From contig NZ_CP014518.1 of assembly GCF_001577305.1 (NCBI RefSeq), forward strand, positions 4,154,001-4,218,000: 64,000 nucleotides of DNA. The letters are read 5' to 3'. This DNA is from Sinomonas atrocyanea (GTDB lineage Bacteria; Actinomycetota; Actinomycetes; Actinomycetales; Micrococcaceae). Below the pieces are notes generated by a model, which worked only from the letters and a program-made list of their open reading frames with translations, did not search any database and was not told the DNA's origin. The translations under genes and the position numbers were made by a program. This document shows, one piece after another, positions 59,421 through 64,000 of the stretch (position 1 is the stretch's first letter; each line of letters starts with the position of its first letter).

Positions 59421-61007
59421 TCACTCCGTCTCCTGCTGGCGGGCGAGGCGCACCTCCTCGGCGTCGAGCTCGCCCTCGATGGTGCGCAGGACCGTGTCGT
59501 CGATCGTCTTCTCGTCGCGCAGGCGCACCACCGTGGCCCGCTTGTGGCCGATCAGCGCCAGCCGCAGCCGGGCGTACTGGCGGGTGCGCGCCACGGCCGG
59601 GTGGTCCTCGTCGTCGAAGCCGGCGGTGATGGCGGCCAAGTGCTCGTCGTACTCGTGGTGGATGCGCTCGAGCACCTCGTCGTCCACGTTGATCTCGCGG
59701 GCGAGGTCGGGCAGCGCCTTGAAGGCCTCCTCGATCGCCGTGCGCTTGGCGAGCAGGAGCTCCTCGGTGACCTTCGTGTCCTCGGGGATGCGGGACCACC
59801 GGATGACCCTCGGCAGCGCAGAGCCCTGGAGCGCTAGCGACGCGACCACCACGAAGGCCGTGACGAACACGATCGCGTCCCGCGCCGGGTAGTCCTGCGG
59901 GACCGCGAGCGCGACCGCGAGCGAGACGGCGCCCCGGACGCCCGCCGTCGTGCTCATGACCCGGGCGCGGTTCGTGGTGCGCAGCTTGCGCTGGTGGGGG
60001 CGGCGGTCCACGGCCCTGATCACGTAGGCCGAGACGACGAGCACCGCCAGGCGCGTGACGAGGATGGTGCCGTACACCGCCGCGGCGACGAGGAGCACAC
60101 TGCCGAGCGGCTGCCCATGCTCGGCCTGCCCGGCGACGATCCCGCCCAGGGCGGACGGCAGCGCCAGGCCCACGAGCACGAACAGGGCACCGTTGAGGAG
60201 GTAGCTGCCGATCCCCCAGACCGCGACCGTCTGCTGGCGCGTGTAGGCGGAGACGGCGAGCGGGGCGGCCTGGGAGATGTACAGGCCGCACGAGACGACG
60301 GCGAGCACGGCCGAGGCGTGGACGAGCTCGCCCCCGAGGTACGCCACGAAGGGGGTCAGCAGGGTCGCGGCGTTGCCGGCGAGCGGGTTCTCGATGCGCC
60401 GGCGCACCCAGAGCATGGCCCATGCGAGGGCGACGCCGACGGTCACCCCGCCCACGAAGGAGTAGAGGAACTCGCCGGTGACCATGAGCGGGCTGATGTC
60501 CACGGACCCGGTGGCGAACCCGACGGCGACCCCGTAGACCACGAGGGCGGTGCCGTCGTTGATGAGGCTCTCGGCGTGCAGCACGGTCATCTGCCGGCGC
60601 GGGAGGAGCCCGTGGGCGATCGCGGCCACCGCCGTGGCGTCCGTGGGGGCCACCGCGGCGCCGATGATCCAGGCGGGGCCCCAGTCCATCCCGAGCGCGT
60701 GCGCCACCGCCGCGACCGTGCCCGCGGTGATGACCACCAGGAGCGTCCCGCTGAGGATGATGCCGCGGATGAACCTGCGGATCTCGCGCAGGGACGTGGT
60801 GAGGCTCTCCCAGTAGAGCAGCGGCGGGAGGAACAGCAGCAGGACCGTCTCGGGAGGCAGGCCCACGCCGCGGAACTCCGGGACCAGGGTGAGCGCGAGG
60901 CCGAGGAGTACGAGCAGCAGGGGCTGGGTGATGCTGATCCTGGGTGCGAGCAGGCTCCCGACGACCACTGCCGCGCCGAGGGCAACGACGAGTTCCAGAC
61001 CGAGCAT
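59421..61007 (-). CDS. Na+/H+ antiporter, CPA1 family
   Basis: A 528-residue cation/proton antiporter with about 12 membrane segments. The functional motifs are FLPPLLYWESL, AAVAPTDATAVAAIA (the ion-binding Asp), AESLINDGTALVVYG, and GVRGAVSLAVALAVP. A ~120-residue cytoplasmic C terminus, helical and charged, probably regulates activity. GAAAGG lies before the ATG at 61007. It exports Na+ or K+ in exchange for protons for pH or salt homeostasis. Confidence 0.94.
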   Translation of the reverse strand: MLGLELVVALGAAVVVGSLLAPRISITQPLLLVLLGLALTLVPEFRGVGLPPETVLLLFLPPLLYWESLTTSLREIRRFIRGIILSGTLLVVITAGTVAAVAHALGMDWGPAWIIGAAVAPTDATAVAAIAHGLLPRRQMTVLHAESLINDGTALVVYGVAVGFATGSVDISPLMVTGEFLYSFVGGVTVGVALAWAMLWVRRRIENPLAGNAATLLTPFVAYLGGELVHASAVLAVVSCGLYISQAAPLAVSAYTRQQTVAVWGIGSYLLNGALFVLVGLALPSALGGIVAGQAEHGQPLGSVLLVAAAVYGTILVTRLAVLVVSAYVIRAVDRRPHQRKLRTTNRARVMSTTAGVRGAVSLAVALAVPQDYPARDAIVFVTAFVVVASLALQGSALPRVIRWSRIPEDTKVTEELLLAKRTAIEEAFKALPDLAREINVDDEVLERIHHEYDEHLAAITAGFDDEDHPAVARTRQYARLRLALIGHKRATVVRLRDEKTIDDTVLRTIEGELDAEEVRLARQQETE

Positions 61008-61161
61008 GTCCAACCTTTCGAGCAGGGCCCCGCACTGAATGTAGCGCCGCGCCGCCGCGCTTGGGAGGCACTGCCGGTCCAGGGATCGGCCCTGCCTCCC
61101 GCAGACGGCCGCGAGCGCGTTGACTGGTGTAGTTACCCGCTGGACCCACGGAAGGAAACCC

Positions 61162-62001
61162 ATGGACGTCTCACCCGTCTGGCTCATCACCGGCTGCTCC
61201 ACCGGGCTCGGCCGCGCCCTCGCCGAGGCCGTCCTCGCCCGCGGCGACCGCGCCGTCGTGACCGCGCGCGACGCCGCCTCCGTCTCCGACCTCGCGGACG
61301 CCCACCCCGAGACGGCCCTCGCCGTCCCGCTCGACGTGACCGACCCGGCGCAGGTGGCCTCCACCGTCGCCGCCGCCCAGGATCGCTTCGGGCGCATCGA
61401 TGTGCTCGTGAACAACGCCGGCTACGGGTACCGGGCAGCCGTGGAGGAGGGCGACGACGCCGACGTGGCCCGCCTCTTCGCGACCAACGTGTTCGGCCCC
61501 GTGGCCCTGATGAAGGCGGTGCTGCCGGGTATGCGTGACCGCCGCTCGGGGGCGATCGTGAACATCTCCTCCATCGGGGCGCGGCTCTGCCCGCCCGGCT
61601 CCGGCTACTACTCGGCCACCAAGGCCGCGCTCGAGGGCATCTCGGGCTCGGCCCAGAAGGAGCTCGCGCCGCTGGGGATCTCGGTGACCGCCGTGGAGCC
61701 GGGCGCGTTCAGGACCGACTTCGCGGGCCGCTCGCTGACCCAGTCTGCCGAGCCCATCGCGGACTACGCCGAGACCGCCGGGCAGCGGCGCAAGGAGCAC
61801 GACACGGTCCACGGGACCCAGGCCGGCGACCCGGCCAAGGCCGCCCGGGCCATCATCGCCGCGGTGGACGCCGAGCAGACGCCGGCGTTCCTGCTGCTCG
61901 GCCGGGACGCACTGGCTGGCTACCGCGCGGTGGCCGAGGCGCAGGCGGCGGAGGTCACCGCGTGGGAGTCGGTGAGCGGGTCCACGGGGTTCGAGGGCTG
62001 A
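61162..62001 (+). CDS. Short-chain dehydrogenase/reductase
   Basis: A 279-residue classical SDR: TGCSTGLGRALAEAVL for cofactor binding, Arg in VVTARD (NADP preference), NNAGYGYRAAVEE, catalytic NISSIGA and YYSATKAALEG. The VEPGAFRTDFAGRSL block is frequent in the oxidoreductase subfamily with retinol-dehydrogenase-like sequences. GAAGGAAA precedes ATG 61162. Substrate unknown. Confidence 0.9.
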   Translation: MDVSPVWLITGCSTGLGRALAEAVLARGDRAVVTARDAASVSDLADAHPETALAVPLDVTDPAQVASTVAAAQDRFGRIDVLVNNAGYGYRAAVEEGDDADVARLFATNVFGPVALMKAVLPGMRDRRSGAIVNISSIGARLCPPGSGYYSATKAALEGISGSAQKELAPLGISVTAVEPGAFRTDFAGRSLTQSAEPIADYAETAGQRRKEHDTVHGTQAGDPAKAARAIIAAVDAEQTPAFLLLGRDALAGYRAVAEAQAAEVTAWESVSGSTGFEG

Positions 62002-62021
62002 GGCGCTGAGGGGCTGAGGGC

Positions 62022-62115
62022 GCGATTCTGCTCACGCCCGGCCGACCCGAGGGTGCGACCCCGGCGTGTCCGGCCTCGGCACGCCGGGGCGCCCCTCGAG
62101 CATGAGCAGAATCGC
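62022..62115. terminator. Nested bidirectional hairpin between convergent genes
   Basis: GCGATTCTGCTCA at 62022-62034 pairs with TGAGCAGAATCGC at 62103-62115. Inside, CCCCGGCGTG (62059-62068) pairs with CACGCCGGGG (62080-62089). It separates the SDR from the convergent flavoprotein gene. Confidence 0.75.
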
Positions 62116-62132
62116 TCGCGCAGGCCCTCGGA

Positions 62133-63908
62133 TCAGGCCTGGGCGTGCTCGGCGGGCACCGAGCCGTCGTCCTCGTAGCGCTCGGCCCGGGCCAGCTCGC
62201 GGCCCGCGACGTACCCGAACGTCAGCGCCGGCCCGAGATTGATGCCCCCGGCCGGGTAGAAGCCGCCCATGATGCTGGCCTGGTCGTTGCCGGCCACGTA
62301 CAGGCCCTCGACCGCGGAGCCGTCGGCCCGCAGCACCCGGGCCCGCCCGTCCGCGGCGAGCCCCGCGAAGGTCCCGAATGACCCGGGCACCACCTTGACC
62401 GCGTAGAACGGGCCCTTCTCGATCGGTGCGAGCGAGGGGTTCGGCCCGACCTTCGGGTCGCCGCCGTACCGGTTGAACTCGGTCTCGCCGCGCTCGAACT
62501 CGGGGTCCGCCCCGCGCCGGGCGCCCTCGTTGAACCGCTCGACCGTCTCGCGCAGGCCGGCCGGGTCGATGCCGCACGCCGCGGCGAGCTCCTCGAGGGT
62601 CCGCCCGCGCTTGAGGTAGCCGGAGCGCAGGTACGGGAACAGGGGCACGGGAAGCGGTTTGGCCATGCCGAGCGGGTACCTGCGCACGAACCGCGAGTCG
62701 GCGATCTGCCACGATTCGACCGCTTCGCCCTCCGGCGTCGCGGCGACGAGCGCTGAGACGTAGTCGTAGTAGCCGTTCGCCTCGTTGACGAACCGCTTCC
62801 CGTCCCGGCGCACGCCGATCGATCCGGGCTTGGCGCGGTCCATGATGTGCGGGAAGTTCCCAACCCGGCCGCTGCGGTACGGGACGAGCGAGACCGGGCA
62901 CCACGCCGCGGGCGACTCGACATCGGTGACGAACTGCGCCCCGACCGACTCGCCAAGCGTGATCCCGTCGCCGTCGGCCTCCTTCGGCGCGAGCGTCCAG
63001 TGCTCGCGCCCGGTGGGCGTCTTGGGGAACAGCGCGGCGCGCCGCTGCACGTCGTTCGGGAACCCGCCGGCCGCGAGGACGACGCCGCGCGCGGCCTCGA
63101 TCTCGTACCGTCCTTCCGGTCCGCTCACCACGGCGCCGGTGACGCGCCCCGAGTCGTCGGTGGTGAGCCGGACGGCGGGGGTCGAGACCCGCACGTCGAC
63201 GCCGAGGTCCTCGGCGCTCTGCAGGAGCCGCCCCACGAGCGCGGTCCCGTTGACGAGCTGCATGCCCCTGCGGTGCACGGCGAGGTCGAGGACGTGCCGC
63301 CCCACCCGCCAGGCCGCATACGCAAGGCCCTGCAGCGAGCCCTGGGACGCCGAGAGGAACCTGGTCAGGTCCGGGCCGGCCATGATGCCCATGCCGAGGA
63401 ACGAGGTCTCGTAGAGCTGACCGCGCAGGAGCCTCCGCACGCGGGGCGAGAGGCGGCGGGCGTTGATCGGCGCCGGGCCGACGGAGCGGTGTCCCGTCCC
63501 CGCGCCGGGGGTCTTGCCGTAGATGTCCCTGATCTTCGCGCCGGGCGTGAACTGCAGCCACGTCCTGCCCTCGAAGAAGCCGACCATGTGGGGCACGGCG
63601 TCGAGGAACGCGTCGATGCGGGCGGCGTCGTACCGGTCTCCGAGCCGGTGGCGGAGGTAGGTGCGGAACTGCTCGGGGTCCTCGTCCACGCCGTCGGCCT
63701 TCGCGAGCGGGTTGCCGGGGGTCCACGCCCAGCCGCCGGACCAGGCCGTGGCGCCGCCGCAGACCTCGGCCTTCTCGACCACCACGACGCGCAGTCCGTG
63801 GTAGGCGGCCGTCACGGCCGCGGACAGGCCGCCGGCGCCGGAGCCGATGACGAGGACGTCGGTCTGGACGGCGGGGGCGGCAGAGGATGTCGGGACGGGG
63901 GCGGTCAT
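62133..63908 (-). CDS. FAD-binding dehydrogenase, 3-ketosteroid delta1-dehydrogenase-like
   Basis: A 591-residue flavoprotein of the KstD/fumarate-reductase group. The FAD motif is VLVIGSGAGGLSAAVTAAYHGLRVVVVEKAE, followed by CGGATAWSGGWAW. The C-terminal FAD block is GLYVAGNDQASIMGGFYPAGGINLGPALTFGYVAGREL. A conserved Tyr region (GPFYAVKVVPGSFGTFAGL) is close to KstD. Steroid dehydrogenation or reduction of a related enone is possible. It overlaps the upstream partial gene by four bases (ATGA). Confidence 0.87.
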   Translation of the reverse strand: MTAPVPTSSAAPAVQTDVLVIGSGAGGLSAAVTAAYHGLRVVVVEKAEVCGGATAWSGGWAWTPGNPLAKADGVDEDPEQFRTYLRHRLGDRYDAARIDAFLDAVPHMVGFFEGRTWLQFTPGAKIRDIYGKTPGAGTGHRSVGPAPINARRLSPRVRRLLRGQLYETSFLGMGIMAGPDLTRFLSASQGSLQGLAYAAWRVGRHVLDLAVHRRGMQLVNGTALVGRLLQSAEDLGVDVRVSTPAVRLTTDDSGRVTGAVVSGPEGRYEIEAARGVVLAAGGFPNDVQRRAALFPKTPTGREHWTLAPKEADGDGITLGESVGAQFVTDVESPAAWCPVSLVPYRSGRVGNFPHIMDRAKPGSIGVRRDGKRFVNEANGYYDYVSALVAATPEGEAVESWQIADSRFVRRYPLGMAKPLPVPLFPYLRSGYLKRGRTLEELAAACGIDPAGLRETVERFNEGARRGADPEFERGETEFNRYGGDPKVGPNPSLAPIEKGPFYAVKVVPGSFGTFAGLAADGRARVLRADGSAVEGLYVAGNDQASIMGGFYPAGGINLGPALTFGYVAGRELARAERYEDDGSVPAEHAQA

Positions 63909-64000
63909 GCGGAGGCTCCGTTCGGTGCAGTGCGGGTGGGGTGGGCGGGTCCAGTGGCCCGTGCCTGGGCGAGCGCTTCGGCGTCCGCGAGCACGCGGTC
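63905..64000 (-). CDS. C-terminal end of an unidentified gene (cut by window edge)
   Basis: The last ~31 codons read DRVLADAEALAQARATG followed by a Pro/Thr-rich tail, and the TGA overlaps the start of the flavoprotein gene. The coupling suggests one operon, so the product probably works with the KstD-like dehydrogenase. No family can be named from this fragment. Confidence 0.5.
   Translation of the reverse strand, partial: DRVLADAEALAQARATGPAHPTRTAPNGASA

Overview
The window comes from a high-GC actinobacterium. The best guess is a soil member of the Micrococcaceae (Arthrobacter/Sinomonas type). The reasons are the codon usage, frequent GTG starts, four-base ATGA/GTGA gene overlaps, a DUF222-HNH protein, an IclR-controlled pca cluster, a class E sortase and a copper amine oxidase whose active-site residue numbers match the Arthrobacter enzymes. 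This is a judgement from protein character; no search was run. No rRNA, tRNA, CRISPR array, insertion sequence or plasmid function was seen.

Region 1 (1-8422, all minus strand) reads as one transcription unit. In order of transcription it holds a copper/TPQ primary-amine oxidase, an APC permease, a DUF5134-like Met/His-rich membrane protein, rpe, rpiB, a sensor-like LuxR regulator and tkt, which runs off the left edge. The oxidase beside sugar-phosphate rearrangement enzymes resembles methylamine use through the ribulose monophosphate cycle. The formaldehyde-fixing enzymes are not in the window. A poorly coding stretch of about 1.7 kb follows (8423-10123).

Region 2 (10124-19358, plus) is a tightly coupled eight-gene operon collinear with the cre p-cresol cluster described in Corynebacterium glutamicum. 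It contains P450, two-part phenol-phosphorylating enzyme, SDR, ferredoxin, ferredoxin reductase, HD phosphohydrolase and aldehyde dehydrogenase. The ATP-binding half of the phosphorylating enzyme carries a one-base deletion in a C run.

Region 3 (19495-27712) holds a GAF-ANTAR regulator, a VOC protein, a DUF222-HNH protein, an XRE/MmyB-type regulator with a palindromic operator, ilvD, and a three-gene unit around a short b6-like cytochrome b.

Region 4 (27816-37183, minus) is a complete protocatechuate branch of the beta-ketoadipate pathway (pcaH, G, B, D, C, F, I, J, then IclR-type pcaR) followed by an aromatic aldehyde dehydrogenase. A TGTTC-N7-GAACA palindrome upstream of pcaH recurs upstream of a 3-hydroxybenzoate 4-monooxygenase-like gene at 52928. 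This suggests one regulon that funnels aromatics into protocatechuate.

Region 5 (37497-52668) contains a DMT-type membrane protein, a decayed PrsW-like gene, a LAETG surface protein, a DUF4012 protein, a CPBP protease, a class E sortase with two small partners, a hydrolase, a frameshifted DUF2254 gene, a permease and two oxidoreductases. It also holds an unfamiliar unit at 50006-52668: a 73-residue acidic peptide, a degenerate ATP-grasp-like protein, and a fusion of a similar domain to a Fic domain. I regard this unit as the most likely undescribed system.

Region 6 (52928-64000) has the aromatic monooxygenase, a membrane/PRC-barrel/LapA group, a Pr6Pr-like membrane protein, an aldo/keto reductase, an SRPBCC protein, a tandem-repeat patch, a Na+/H+ antiporter, an SDR, a KstD-like flavoprotein and the end of one more gene.
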